A DNA stretch of 64,000 bases. Origin: Pseudorhodoferax aquiterrae. GTDB lineage: Bacteria > Pseudomonadota > Gammaproteobacteria > Burkholderiales > Burkholderiaceae_C. Below, piece by piece: positions 1 through 8,885 of the stretch. The stretch's first letter is position 1. Every line of letters begins with the position of its first letter. The notes beneath the pieces were generated by a model. That model was not told the DNA's origin. It did not search any database and saw only the letters and a program-made list of their open reading frames with translations. Both the position numbers and the translations under genes were made by a program. The stretch is from the NCBI RefSeq assembly GCF_014652235.1, contig NZ_BMYK01000004.1, positions 287,769-351,768 on the forward strand, in the 5' to 3' direction.

Positions 1-1010
1 CGGCGTGTTCGGCACGGCCGACGACATCAGCCGCACGACGACCACCAACAGCACGGGCAACTACCTGTTCAGCAACCTGGCTGCGGGCCAGTACCGCGTG
101 ACTTTCGGCGCGGTGGCCGGCTATGGCTTCACGACGGCCAACGTGGGCACCAACGACGCCGCCGACTCGGATGTGAACGCCAGCGGCGTCTCGCACACCG
201 TCACGCTGGCCATGGGGCAGTCCGATCTGACGGTGGACGCCGGCATCGTGCAATGCGAGACCAACACCGCGAGCCTGGGCGACCGGCTGTGGTACGACAC
301 GGACCGCGACGGCGTGCAGGACACGGGCGAGACCGGCGTGGCCGGTGTGACCGTGACGCTGGCCGGCGCCGGTGCCGATGGCGTGTTCGGCACGGCCGAC
401 GACATCAGCCGCACGACGACCACCAACAGCACGGGCAACTACCTGTTCAGCAACCTGGCTGCGGGCCAGTACCGCGTCACTTTCGGTTCCGTCGCCGGCT
501 ACGATTTCACGACGGCCAACGTGGGCACCAACGACGCCACCGACTCGGATGTGAACGCCAGCGGCGTTTCGCACACCGTCACGCTGGGCATCGGCCAGTC
601 CAACCTGACGGTGGACGCCGGCATCGTGCAGCGCGAGACCAACACCGCGAAACTGGGCGACCGGCTGTGGTACGACACGGACCGCGACGGCGTGCAGGAC
701 ACGGGCGAGACCGGTGTGGCCGGCGTGACCGTGACGCTGGCCGGCGCCGGTGCCGACGGCGTGTTCGGCACGGCCGACGACATCAGCCGCACGACGACCA
801 CCAACAGCACGGGCAACTACCTGTTCAGCAACCTGGCTGCGGGCCAGTACCGCGTGACCTTCGGCGCGGTGGCCGGCTACGACTTCACGACGGCCAACGC
901 AGGCACCAACGACGCCACCGACTCGGATGTGAACCTCAGCGGCGTCTCGCACACCGTGACGCTGGGCATCGGCCAAAGCGACCTGACCGTGGATGCGGGC
1001 GTGGTGCAGC
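1..1010 (+). repeat. 378-bp tandem coding repeat, about 2.7 copies in view
   Basis: The sequence beginning GCGTGTTCGG recurs at 3, 381 and 759, exactly 378 bp apart (126 codons), and CTGGGCGACCGG recurs at 275 and 653. Between units only scattered substitutions are seen, for example gly/asp in AGY(G/D)F and C/R in IVQ(C/R)ETN. The near identity at synonymous positions indicates recent duplication or gene conversion. The array continues upstream of the window. Confidence 0.95.
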
Positions 1011-2155
1011 GCCCCGTCGGCACCGGGGCCATCGGCGATTTCGTCTGGTTCGACTACGGCGCGGGCGCCAGCTACCACAACAACCTGCAGGACAGCAACG
1101 AAACCACGAAGCCGTACCTGGTGGTCAACACCAAGGTGGAGTTGCACGATGCCGACACGGGGGCCCTGCTGCAGACCACCTACACGGGCACCGACGGCAA
1201 GTACCTGTTCACGGGCGTCAACGCCGGCAACTACTACCTGACTTTCGACAACACCAACGCGACGTACTACAGCACCTACTACCAGAAGTACGTCAGCGCG
1301 GCCGGCCAGGCCTACGTGACCAAGGACGTCGGCACCGACGACACGCGCGACTCGGATGTCTACAACTCCGGGGCGCTCAAGGGGCGCACCGACAGCTTCT
1401 ACCTGGCGCAGGGCCAGATCGACCTCACACGCGACTTCGGCATCACGCCCATCGTGCTCGACCTGGACGGCAACGGCATCCAGACCGTGGCACGCCAGGC
1501 CTCGGACGCCAGCTTCGACCTGTTCGGCAATGGCAGCCCCGTGCATTCGGGCTGGATCTCCGGCGGCGACGGCTTCCTGGCCGTGGACAGCAACGGCAAC
1601 GGCCGCATCGACGACATAGGCGAGCTGTTCGGCGGCAATGCCAAGGGCGCGGGCTTCGCCAAGCTGGCCAGCTTCGACAGCAATGGCGACGGCCTGGTCG
1701 ACGGCCGCGACGCTGCTTTCGGCGAGCTGCGCGTCTGGGTCGATGCCGACGGCAACCGCCAGACCGACGCCGGCGAGCTGCGCACGCTGGCCGATGCCGG
1801 CATCGCCGCGCTGACCGTGGACTACGTGGAGCAGCCTTTCCTCGATGCGCAGGGCAACCTGCACCTGGAACGCAGCAGCGCCAGCCTGGCCGATGGCAGC
1901 GTGGTGGACATGACCGACGTGTACTTCAACGTCGACGCCGCCGATGCGCTGGCCGCCGGCGTGGAGCTGCCGACCATGGGCGAGCTGCTGGGCGTGGACG
2001 ACGCGCTGCTGCAGCAGGCCTTCGGTGCGGGCACGCTGAGCGGCCAGGCCGGCCTGGCTGCCGCGGAACTCGGCTTCGATGCCGCGGCCGAGGCGCAGCG
2101 GGCCATCGCCGAAGCCATGAAGCACGCAGAGGCCTCGCTGGCCGTGGGCGGCTGA
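2..2155 (+). CDS. Large repetitive SdrD_B-domain surface/secreted protein (C-terminal part, 5' truncated)
   Basis: The reading frame is already open at the window edge, so only the last 717 or so residues are visible. They hold one truncated and two complete, nearly identical 126-residue units (each with LGDRLWYDTDRDG and VFGTADDIS), then a divergent fourth copy near residues 340-480 (IGDFVWFDY). These are SdrD_B/Cna-B-like beta-sandwich domains with Asp-rich calcium-type loops. After the last repeat comes an Asp/Gly-rich segment (VLDLDGNGIQ, DSNGNGRIDDIGELFGG, DSNGDGLVDGRD) typical of C-termini of type I secreted calcium-binding proteins. The three genes that follow encode a complete type I exporter, so this is most likely its substrate: an adhesin or S-layer-like protein. 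The N-terminus lies outside the window, so total size and anchoring are unknown. Confidence 0.85.
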   Translation, partial: GVFGTADDISRTTTTNSTGNYLFSNLAAGQYRVTFGAVAGYGFTTANVGTNDAADSDVNASGVSHTVTLAMGQSDLTVDAGIVQCETNTASLGDRLWYDTDRDGVQDTGETGVAGVTVTLAGAGADGVFGTADDISRTTTTNSTGNYLFSNLAAGQYRVTFGSVAGYDFTTANVGTNDATDSDVNASGVSHTVTLGIGQSNLTVDAGIVQRETNTAKLGDRLWYDTDRDGVQDTGETGVAGVTVTLAGAGADGVFGTADDISRTTTTNSTGNYLFSNLAAGQYRVTFGAVAGYDFTTANAGTNDATDSDVNLSGVSHTVTLGIGQSDLTVDAGVVQRPVGTGAIGDFVWFDYGAGASYHNNLQDSNETTKPYLVVNTKVELHDADTGALLQTTYTGTDGKYLFTGVNAGNYYLTFDNTNATYYSTYYQKYVSAAGQAYVTKDVGTDDTRDSDVYNSGALKGRTDSFYLAQGQIDLTRDFGITPIVLDLDGNGIQTVARQASDASFDLFGNGSPVHSGWISGGDGFLAVDSNGNGRIDDIGELFGGNAKGAGFAKLASFDSNGDGLVDGRDAAFGELRVWVDADGNRQTDAGELRTLADAGIAALTVDYVEQPFLDAQGNLHLERSSASLADGSVVDMTDVYFNVDAADALAAGVELPTMGELLGVDDALLQQAFGAGTLSGQAGLAAAELGFDAAAEAQRAIAEAMKHAEASLAVGG

Positions 2156-2165
2156 AGCCGGGCCC

Positions 2166-2200
2166 GCCGCCGCCGCACGGGCCCCGCCCCGGGCGGCGGC
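2166..2200 (+). terminator. GC-rich hairpin after the adhesin gene (possible weak terminator/attenuator)
   Basis: Arms GCCGCCGCC (2166-2174) and GGCGGCGGC (2192-2200) can pair around a 17-nt loop, followed by ATTCTCATTT. The hairpin lies 11 bases after the adhesin stop and about 45 bases before the exporter gene. It could reduce read-through from the abundant substrate gene into its exporter. The U-tract is poor, so this is tentative. Confidence 0.3.
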
Positions 2201-2244
2201 ATTCTCATTTCGTGCCGCCGGCAGCGCCGGCGTGCACCCATGCC

Positions 2245-4383
2245 ATGAACCCTCCTCCCATGATCCAGGCGGCGGTGCCGGCCGAGACGGCTCTGCTGGA
2301 CGGCATCGCCTTCCTGGCGCGCTACTTCGGCAGCGCTATCGAACGCGCCACGCTGCTGGAGGCCGCGCGCGGCAGCGGCGGCATCGACGACCTGCTGGCC
2401 GTCTGCGCCGCGCGTGCCGGCCTGGCCTGCACGCCACTGTCTGCGGGCGAGGTGCGCGCCACCATGCTGCCGGCGCTGGTGCGCGGCGACAACGGCCGCG
2501 TGCTGGTGGCCTTGCAGCGCGAGGGCGAGCGCTTCGAATGCCATGTGCCCGACGTGCAGGGCAGCCACTGGCTGAGCGGGGCCCAGCTGCAGGCCGAGTG
2601 CCCCGGCGCGCGTTGGCACGCCGTGCGCCCCGCGCTGTTCTTCGACCAGCGCAGCCTGCTCTACACCCTGCCGTCCGCGCGGCGCTGGTTCTGGGACGTG
2701 TTCGGCCGCAACCGCTGGATCTTCGGCTGGGCTTTGCTGGGCACGCTGGCGCTGAACCTGTTCGGCGCGCTGATCCCGTTCTTCTCGATGGCGGTCTACG
2801 ACCGCGTCGTGCCCAACAACGCGCTGGGCAGCCTGTGGGTGCTCACGCTGGCGGCCGTGCTGCTGCTGGGCTTCGAGCTGGTCATGAAGCTGCTGCGCAG
2901 CGGCTTGCTGGAATCAGCCGCCCGGCGCATGGACCTGGCCCTGTCCTCGGCCATCTTCGCGCAGTGCCTGCGCCTGCGCGCGGCCACGCGGCCGGCCTCG
3001 GGCGGCGTGCTGGCCAACCTGGTGCGCGACTTCGAATCCGTGCGCGACTTCTTCGCCGCCGGCACGCTGGCCGTGCTGGGCGACCTGCCGTTCCTGCTGC
3101 TGTTCCTGGGCCTGATCGTGCTGATCGGCGGCTGGCTGGTGCTGGTGCCGCTGGCCATGATCGTGCTGATGCTGGCCAGCGCCTGGCTGCTGCAAAAGCC
3201 GCTGGCGCGCCAGGTCATGTCCTCCACGCGCGAAGGCGCGCAGCGCACGGCCCATTTGTTCGAGACCATGAACGCGCTGGACACCGTCAAGTCCCTGGGC
3301 GCGGAGGCCTGGAGCCGGCGCAAGTGGGAGCAGCTGACGGTGGCCATCGCCCACAGCAGCCTGAAGACGCGCGAACTCGTCAACCTGGGCGCCTCGCTCT
3401 CGACCTCGGCCATGGGGCTGTCCAGCGTGCTGCTGGTCACCGCCGGCGCCGTGCTGATCGGCGAGCAGGCGCTCACGCTGGGCCAGCTCATCGGCGTGAC
3501 CATGCTGTCGGGCCGGGCCCTGACGCCCGTGGCGCAGATCGCCAGCCTGATGGTGCGCTGGCAGCAGACCCGTTTGTCGCTGCAGGCCACCGACCAGATC
3601 ATGGCCGCCGCCACCGACGATGCCAATGCCACGCTGCATGCGCCGCCGCTGCGCGGCGCGCTGGAACTGCGCGAGGTGCATTTCGCCTACCCGCAGCGTC
3701 CGCCCCTGCTGGACCGGCTCAGCCTGCGCATCCGGCCCGGCGAGCGGGTCGGCTTCATCGGCAAGCTGGGCTCGGGCAAGAGCACGCTGCTCAAGCTCGT
3801 GCTGAACCTGCACCAGCCCGCCAGCGGCAGCGTCCTGGTGGACGATCTGGTCACCACCCAGCTCGACGCGCTGAGCCTGCGGCGCCAGATCGGCTACGTG
3901 CCGCAGGACGTCACGCTGTTCCACGGCACCGTGCGCGAGAACATCGAACTGGGCCGCACCGACGGCGGCGACGCGGCGCTGCTGGCTGCCATCCGCGGCG
4001 CCTGCCTGGACGAAACACTCGCCCAGCTGCCCGCCGGCGTGGACACCCAGGTCGGTGAACGCGGCGAACTGCTGTCCGGTGGCCAGCGCCAGGCCGTGGC
4101 CATCGCCCGGGCGCTGCTGCCGCGGCCGCGCCTGTTGCTGCTGGACGAGCCCAGCTCCATGATGGACCCGGCCACCGAGCAACGCCTGATCGGCCAGCTG
4201 CGTGCGCTGCCGGACACCACGCTGCTGCTGGTCACGCACCGCATGGCCATGCTGCCGCTGGTCGACCGCCTGGTCGTGATGGACCGCGGCCGCGTCGTGG
4301 CCGACGGCCCGCGCGACCAGGTGCTGCGCGCGCTCGCGCAGAACGCCGGGGCCGTTCCGTCCCCCCAGCAGGCCGCCGGCTGA
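2245..4383 (+). CDS. Type I secretion system ABC permease/ATPase (LapB/LssB-like)
   Basis: A 712-residue inner-membrane exporter. Residues about 10-125 form a degenerate C39-peptidase-like domain without the catalytic cysteine context, a hallmark of exporters for RTX and adhesin substrates. A six-helix ABC membrane domain follows at about 155-430, including hydrophobic runs such as LLLLFLGLIVLIGGW. The ATPase domain has Walker A GKLGSGKST at residue 506, signature LSGGQRQ at 610, Walker B with the catalytic LLLLDEPSS around 634, and the H-loop THR. The ATG at 2245 is chosen because it lies just after the non-coding gap; a second in-frame ATG is at 2260. It is followed after 7 bp by the HlyD partner gene and probably exports the repeat protein encoded upstream. 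Confidence 0.92.
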   Translation: MNPPPMIQAAVPAETALLDGIAFLARYFGSAIERATLLEAARGSGGIDDLLAVCAARAGLACTPLSAGEVRATMLPALVRGDNGRVLVALQREGERFECHVPDVQGSHWLSGAQLQAECPGARWHAVRPALFFDQRSLLYTLPSARRWFWDVFGRNRWIFGWALLGTLALNLFGALIPFFSMAVYDRVVPNNALGSLWVLTLAAVLLLGFELVMKLLRSGLLESAARRMDLALSSAIFAQCLRLRAATRPASGGVLANLVRDFESVRDFFAAGTLAVLGDLPFLLLFLGLIVLIGGWLVLVPLAMIVLMLASAWLLQKPLARQVMSSTREGAQRTAHLFETMNALDTVKSLGAEAWSRRKWEQLTVAIAHSSLKTRELVNLGASLSTSAMGLSSVLLVTAGAVLIGEQALTLGQLIGVTMLSGRALTPVAQIASLMVRWQQTRLSLQATDQIMAAATDDANATLHAPPLRGALELREVHFAYPQRPPLLDRLSLRIRPGERVGFIGKLGSGKSTLLKLVLNLHQPASGSVLVDDLVTTQLDALSLRRQIGYVPQDVTLFHGTVRENIELGRTDGGDAALLAAIRGACLDETLAQLPAGVDTQVGERGELLSGGQRQAVAIARALLPRPRLLLLDEPSSMMDPATEQRLIGQLRALPDTTLLLVTHRMAMLPLVDRLVVMDRGRVVADGPRDQVLRALAQNAGAVPSPQQAAG

Positions 4384-4390
4384 GACCGCC

Positions 4391-5695
4391 ATGGCAAGCG
4401 ATACCCGACCCCTGGCCGGCCCCGCCGACCTGGACACCACGCCGCGCCGCCTGGCCCTGGTGCTGGTGGCCGCGCTGGCCCTGTTCTGCGTCGTTGCGCT
4501 GGTCTGGATGGCCTTGGCCCGGATCGATGTGGCCGTCAACGCCCGCGGCAGCGTCGTCGCACCCAGCCGCGTGCAGGAAGTGGCCAGCCTGGAAGGCGGC
4601 ATCGTGCACCGGCTGCTGGTCAAGGCCGGCGACAGCGTGGTGCGCGGCCAGCCCCTGGCCCAGCTGGACCGTGCCCAGTACGCGGCCGACCTCGGCGAAA
4701 GCCTGCAGACGCGCCGCGCGCTGCAGGCCGCGCGCATCCGCTTCGACGCGCTGCTGGCCGGCCGCACGCCCGACTTCTCCGGCCTGGAGCCCGAGGCCGC
4801 GCCGCTGGTGCGTGAGGAACGGCGCCTGTGGGAAGAGGCCTGGCGCGAGCACCAGGCCGGCCAGGCCGCCACCGCCGAAGCCGTGCGCGCGCGCGCCGCC
4901 GCGCTGCAGGAGGCGCATGCCCGCATCGCCAGCCTGCAGGCGGCCGAGGCCTCCGCGCGCGAATCGCTGCAGATCGAGGAACGCCTGCTGCAGGCCGGCG
5001 CCGGCGCACGCGCCGACTACCTGGCGGCGCAGCAGCGCTGGCTGGCCCAGAAGGGCGAGCTGTCGGCGCTGCACGAGTCGCTGCCGCGCCTGCAGGCCGC
5101 ACTGGCCGAGGCCCGGGCCCAGGGCGCGGAGCTGACGGCGCGTGCACGCGCGCAGTGGGGCCTCCAGCGCACCGAGATCGAGGGCAAGCTCGGCACACTG
5201 TCGCCGCAGGTCCAGGGGCGCGAAGACCGGCTGCAGCGGCGCGAACTGCTCTCGCCCATGGACGGCGTGGTCAACCGCGTGCTGATCGCCACGCAGGGCG
5301 GCGTGGCCGGCGCCGGCGCGCCCATCCTGGAGATCGTGCCGCACGACGATGCGCTGCGCATCAGCGCGCGGGTCGGCCCGGCGGACATCGGCTTCCTGCA
5401 TGCGCAGCAGCAGGCCCGGGTGCGCGTGGCGGCCTTCGACGCGTCCATCTACGGCACGCTGGATGCCACGGTTGCGCGCGTCGGCGCCGACGTGCTGCTG
5501 GACAACGACAAGCAGCCCTACTTCGAGGTCGAGCTCGTGGCCGCCAACGACCACCTCGAGCACGGCGGCAAGCGGCTGGCGCTGCAGCCCGGCATGTCGG
5601 TGGAGGCCAGCATCCTGACCGGCCAGCGCACGGTGCTGCAGTATTTGCTCAAGCCCGTGTTCAAGACCCTGGGCACGGCCCTGCAGGAGCGCTGA
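4391..5695 (+). CDS. HlyD-family periplasmic adaptor of the type I secretion system
   Basis: A 434-residue membrane-fusion protein. A short cytoplasmic N-terminus precedes one transmembrane helix (about residues 22-42, LVLVAALALFCVVALVWMAL). A split lipoyl/biotinyl domain begins at GGIVHRLLVKAGDSV and resumes at LLSPMDGVVNRV. Between its halves is a long Ala/Glu/Arg-rich alpha-helical hairpin (about residues 95-285) that would contact the outer-membrane channel. A beta-barrel and the C-terminal LQPGMSVEASI motif complete the family pattern. The gene lies 7 bp after the exporter ATPase and its stop codon overlaps the next start, so translation of exporter, adaptor and outer-membrane factor is probably coupled. 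Confidence 0.92.
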   Translation: MASDTRPLAGPADLDTTPRRLALVLVAALALFCVVALVWMALARIDVAVNARGSVVAPSRVQEVASLEGGIVHRLLVKAGDSVVRGQPLAQLDRAQYAADLGESLQTRRALQAARIRFDALLAGRTPDFSGLEPEAAPLVREERRLWEEAWREHQAGQAATAEAVRARAAALQEAHARIASLQAAEASARESLQIEERLLQAGAGARADYLAAQQRWLAQKGELSALHESLPRLQAALAEARAQGAELTARARAQWGLQRTEIEGKLGTLSPQVQGREDRLQRRELLSPMDGVVNRVLIATQGGVAGAGAPILEIVPHDDALRISARVGPADIGFLHAQQQARVRVAAFDASIYGTLDATVARVGADVLLDNDKQPYFEVELVAANDHLEHGGKRLALQPGMSVEASILTGQRTVLQYLLKPVFKTLGTALQER

Positions 5696-7005
5696 TGGCC
5701 AGGCGCGTTCTGGTGGCGGCGGCGCTGTGGCTGGCCTGGCTGGCCGGCGCGGCCATGGCGCAGGACGAGCGCGTGTGGACCCTGCCACGTGCGCTCGAGC
5801 AGGCGCTGGTGCGCGATGCGCAGGTGGCGGGTGCCCGCGCCAAGGCCCAGGCCGCGCAGGCGCAGCAGCGCCAGGCCGACGGCCGGCTCTGGCCCAGCGC
5901 CGGTCTGCGCCTGACCCAAGGCCGCAGCTCCGACCGCGACCCGCCGTTCGTGTTCGAGCGCAGCACCCGGCGTGGCGAAGCCTTCCTGCGCTGGAACCTG
6001 TTCAACGGCCTGGAGGACCAGCGCCAGATCGCGGCCCAGGCATTCGATGCCGTCGCCGCCGAGGCCGAGCTGCTGCAGGCACTGGACGAGGCCTGCGAGC
6101 GCATCGCCGTCGCCTACTTCAGCCTGCTGCGCCACCAGCACCTGGCCGGTCTGGCCCGCCAGCGCCTGGGCGAGGTCGAGCGGCTGGCCGCGCGCGTGGC
6201 CAGCCAGGCCGCGCTGGGCAAGGCCTCGGAGGCCGACGCCCAGCTCGCCGAGGCCTCGCGCATCGATGCGCAGCTCGCGCTGCAGGGCATCGAGGCCGAG
6301 CAGCAGGCGGCCCGCTCCCGGCTGGCCGTGCTGCTGGGGCTGCGGGAGGGCGCGGCGCTGCAAGTGGCCGATGCGCCGCTGCCGCCCGTGGATGCCGAGC
6401 TGGAGCCGCGCGCCTGGGCCGACCAGGCGGAGCGGCAGAACGGGCAATGGCTGGCCGCCGCGGCGCGCGTGGCCGGCACGCGCCGGCGCATCGCCGGCAT
6501 CGCGCCCGAGTACCTGCCGCGGCTGGACCTGGATCTGCGCCGCAGCCTGTACGACCGCACCGATCCCCAGCCCACCACCTCGCAGCGCCATGGCTGGTCC
6601 GTCGGCCTGACCTGGGAGGTGCCGCTGGGCGGTGCGCCGCGCGCGCGCCAGGACGAGCTGCGCGCCCGCGCCGCGCTGGCCGAGGCGGAACTGCAGCGTG
6701 TGCGCGACGGGGTCCAGGCCGACGCCGGTGCCGCGCGCGCGCAGGCGCGCCAGACCGCCAGCGCCGCCCCGCAGCTGACGCAACAGCGCCAGCGCTGGGA
6801 GCAGGTGGTGCGCGCCAGCGAGCTGCAGTTCGACGCCGGCCGGCGCAGCCTGATGCAGCTGATCGACCAGTACGACCGGCGCTTCGGCGTGCAGCAGCGC
6901 GACATCGAGAACACCTGGCAGCAGGCCGAGGCCCACCTGCGGTTGCGCCGGCTGGCGGGCGATCTGGCCGAGTGGTTCGGCGTGCTGGACGGCGGCACGC
7001 GCTGA
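5695..7005 (+). CDS. TolC-family outer-membrane channel of the type I secretion system
   Basis: A 436-residue outer-membrane efflux protein starting at an ATG that shares one base with the preceding stop (TGATG). It has a cleavable signal peptide (about residues 1-21, ending AMAQ), then two OEP repeats rich in heptad-like Ala/Gln/Arg helices. The second repeat contains LMQLIDQYDRRFGVQ, where TolC homologues have LLDVLDAQR. It would form the trimeric barrel and periplasmic tunnel completing the exporter. It is the last gene of the adhesin/type I secretion operon and converges on the minus-strand receptor gene that follows. Confidence 0.9.
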   Translation: MARRVLVAAALWLAWLAGAAMAQDERVWTLPRALEQALVRDAQVAGARAKAQAAQAQQRQADGRLWPSAGLRLTQGRSSDRDPPFVFERSTRRGEAFLRWNLFNGLEDQRQIAAQAFDAVAAEAELLQALDEACERIAVAYFSLLRHQHLAGLARQRLGEVERLAARVASQAALGKASEADAQLAEASRIDAQLALQGIEAEQQAARSRLAVLLGLREGAALQVADAPLPPVDAELEPRAWADQAERQNGQWLAAAARVAGTRRRIAGIAPEYLPRLDLDLRRSLYDRTDPQPTTSQRHGWSVGLTWEVPLGGAPRARQDELRARAALAEAELQRVRDGVQADAGAARAQARQTASAAPQLTQQRQRWEQVVRASELQFDAGRRSLMQLIDQYDRRFGVQQRDIENTWQQAEAHLRLRRLAGDLAEWFGVLDGGTR

Positions 7006-7051
7006 GGGCGGGGACGGTCGGCGGTGCGGGCGGCGTGCGCGGTGCCGCGGT

Positions 7052-8026
7052 TCAGTCCAGCGAGATGTTGGCGCTGCGGATGACCTCGCCCCATTTCTGC
7101 TGGTCGCGCCGCACCCAGGCGCCGACCTCCTGCGGCCCGGTGGGCAGCGGCTCCATGCCATGGGCCTCGATCCGGCGCGCCAGCTCGGGGTCCTTGAGCG
7201 TCTGCTGCAGCAAGGCGCTGATGCGCTCCACCACCGCGGGCGGCGTCTTCAGCGGAACGTACATGGCGTACCAGGAGCTGTAGTCGAAGCCGGGCAGCGT
7301 GGCGGACATGAGCGGCAGCGAGCGGGTGGCAGGCGAGGTGCTGACCGAGGTCGCGGCGACCAGGCGCACCAGCCCCTTGTCGATGGCGGCCTGCAGCGAG
7401 GGCAGGCTGCTGAACATGGCCCCCACCCGGCCCGACGCGAGGTCGGAGATGGCCGGCGCCGTGCCCTTGTACGGCACGTGGATCACCTCGGTCTTCGACA
7501 GGCTCTTGAACAGCTCGGCGCCCAGGTGCGCGGTGCCGCCCACGCCGGCCGACGCGAAGGACAGCTGGCCGGGGTTCGCGCGGGCGTAGTCCACCAGCTC
7601 CTGCACGTTGCGGACCGGGAGCCTGGCGGACACCACCAGCACATGGGCGCTGGTCGTCACCATGCCCACGGGTTGCAGCCGGGCCAGGTGGTCGGCGCCC
7701 CCCTGCTTGCTCAAGAGGGGTTGCAGCACCGCGTTGCCCAGCGCGGGCATCCACAGCGTGTGGCCGTCGGGCTCGGAGCGGCTGACGGCCATCAGCGAGG
7801 GGATGCCCATGGCGCCGCCCTGGTTCTCCACGACGAAGGCCTGGCCGGTGGCTGTGGCGAGCTTCTGCGCGATCTCGCGCGCCGTGATGTCGGCGGGCCC
7901 GCCCGCGGCATAGGGCACCACGATCTTGACTGGCTTGGCAGGCCAGTGGGCCTGTGCGTGCAAGGTGCCGGCGGTGGCGCAGAGCGCTGCGACGACGAGC
8001 GCACGGCGGTAAGGGCAAGGGCTCAC
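7052..8026 (-). CDS. Bug/TctC-family tripartite tricarboxylate transporter receptor
   Basis: A 324-residue periplasmic binding protein. It starts with GTG at 8026 (leader VSPCPYRRALVVAALC), supported by GGAG upstream; a longer reading frame would run into the preceding gene. The signal peptide ends near LHAQ. Mature family motifs are WPAKPVKIVVPYAAGGPADITAREIA, the GxAHLGAELF segment and the HVPYKG loop. It is the last gene of the minus-strand CoA-transferase/lyase cluster. Family members bind carboxylic acids by two water-mediated contacts. No TctA or TctB membrane gene is present nearby, so transport partners must be elsewhere, or the protein acts as a sensor. Confidence 0.9.
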   Translation of the reverse strand: MSPCPYRRALVVAALCATAGTLHAQAHWPAKPVKIVVPYAAGGPADITAREIAQKLATATGQAFVVENQGGAMGIPSLMAVSRSEPDGHTLWMPALGNAVLQPLLSKQGGADHLARLQPVGMVTTSAHVLVVSARLPVRNVQELVDYARANPGQLSFASAGVGGTAHLGAELFKSLSKTEVIHVPYKGTAPAISDLASGRVGAMFSSLPSLQAAIDKGLVRLVAATSVSTSPATRSLPLMSATLPGFDYSSWYAMYVPLKTPPAVVERISALLQQTLKDPELARRIEAHGMEPLPTGPQEVGAWVRRDQQKWGEVIRSANISLD

Positions 8027-8057
8027 GGGTGTGTCTCCGTTGGTGGGGTTGGCATGC

Positions 8058-8885
8058 TCAGCGGGGGGTGGGCAGGTCGCGCGGCCCGGGGCCGTCGTAG
8101 GTCCACAGGTAGTTGCGCGGAATCGGCCCCTTGTTCCTGCCGCCCTGGCCGGTCTGTTCCCAGGCGTGCGACAGGATGCCGACCGAGCGCGAGAGGCAGA
8201 ACAGGCCGCGCGCGAGCGGGGCCGGAAAGCCCAGCTCGGCATAGATCACCGCGGTGGCGCCGTCGATGTTCATGGGGATGCGGCGGCCGCCCTTGCGTGC
8301 GGCCAGTTCCTCTTCCACGGCCCGGCCGATCGCGGCGAAGCGGCCGCCGACCACGCCGCTGCGCGCGGCCTCGTCCACCAGCGCCAGCAGCCTGGGCGCG
8401 CGCGGGTCCAGCGGGTGGAAGCGGTGCCCGTAGCCCGAGACGAACTTGCCGCGTTCCTCGATCGCCTGGTCCAGGCCGGCGCGCGTGCTGTCGGCCAACG
8501 ATGCGCCGGCGTCCTGTCGGCGCGCGATGTCCTCGAACATCTCCACGGCCTGCTCGCCCGCACCGCCGTGCACGTCGCCCAGCACGTTGACGGCCGAGGC
8601 CATGGCGTTGTTCAGCCCCACGCCGCAGGTCGTCGCCATGCGGGCGATGGCGATGCTGGGCGCCTGCGGTCCGTGGTCCACGCCTGCCACCAGGGCGGCG
8701 TCCAGCAGGCGCGCCTGGCCGGCGTCGGGCAGCTCGCCGCGCGTCATGAGCCAGACCATCTGGGCGAAGCCGACGCGGCCGATCAGCTCCTCGATGGCGT
8801 AGCCGCGAAAGCGGATCGCGCCGGGGCGCATGTCGATGATGGAGGTGCGCCACCAGTCGGGAACGCGGGGATCGTCGGTGCTCAT
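8058..8885 (-). CDS. Citryl-CoA lyase-like protein (citrate synthase family)
   Basis: A 275-residue short citrate-synthase-fold enzyme. All three expected catalytic positions are visible: His in DVHGGAGE, His in GHRFHPLDPRAPR, and Asp in MNIDGATAVIYAELG. It also has the RSVGILSHAWEQ motif that contacts CoA and substrate. At 275 residues it is far shorter than true citrate synthases (about 430) and matches stand-alone citryl-CoA lyase-type proteins that cleave acyl-CoA esters of citrate-like acids to acetyl-CoA and a keto acid. Its ATG overlaps the stop of the upstream CaiB CoA-transferase by four bases, so the two are almost certainly sequential enzymes: CoA activation, then carbon-carbon cleavage. 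The substrate is not known. Confidence 0.78.
   Translation of the reverse strand: MSTDDPRVPDWWRTSIIDMRPGAIRFRGYAIEELIGRVGFAQMVWLMTRGELPDAGQARLLDAALVAGVDHGPQAPSIAIARMATTCGVGLNNAMASAVNVLGDVHGGAGEQAVEMFEDIARRQDAGASLADSTRAGLDQAIEERGKFVSGYGHRFHPLDPRAPRLLALVDEAARSGVVGGRFAAIGRAVEEELAARKGGRRIPMNIDGATAVIYAELGFPAPLARGLFCLSRSVGILSHAWEQTGQGGRNKGPIPRNYLWTYDGPGPRDLPTPR

Noticed and set aside
1..1010. CRISPR-like periodicity
   Set aside because: The 378-bp units are coding, contiguous and lack spacers.
253..2244. Plus-strand open frame running in phase with the exporter upstream of 2245
   Set aside because: Its Arg/His-rich translation is a frame-shifted reading of the adhesin gene; the exporter domain begins only at 2245.
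2914..4926. Long minus-strand open frames opposite the exporter genes
   Set aside because: They are low-complexity His/Gln/Arg-rich translations antisense to well-supported genes, as expected in very GC-rich DNA.
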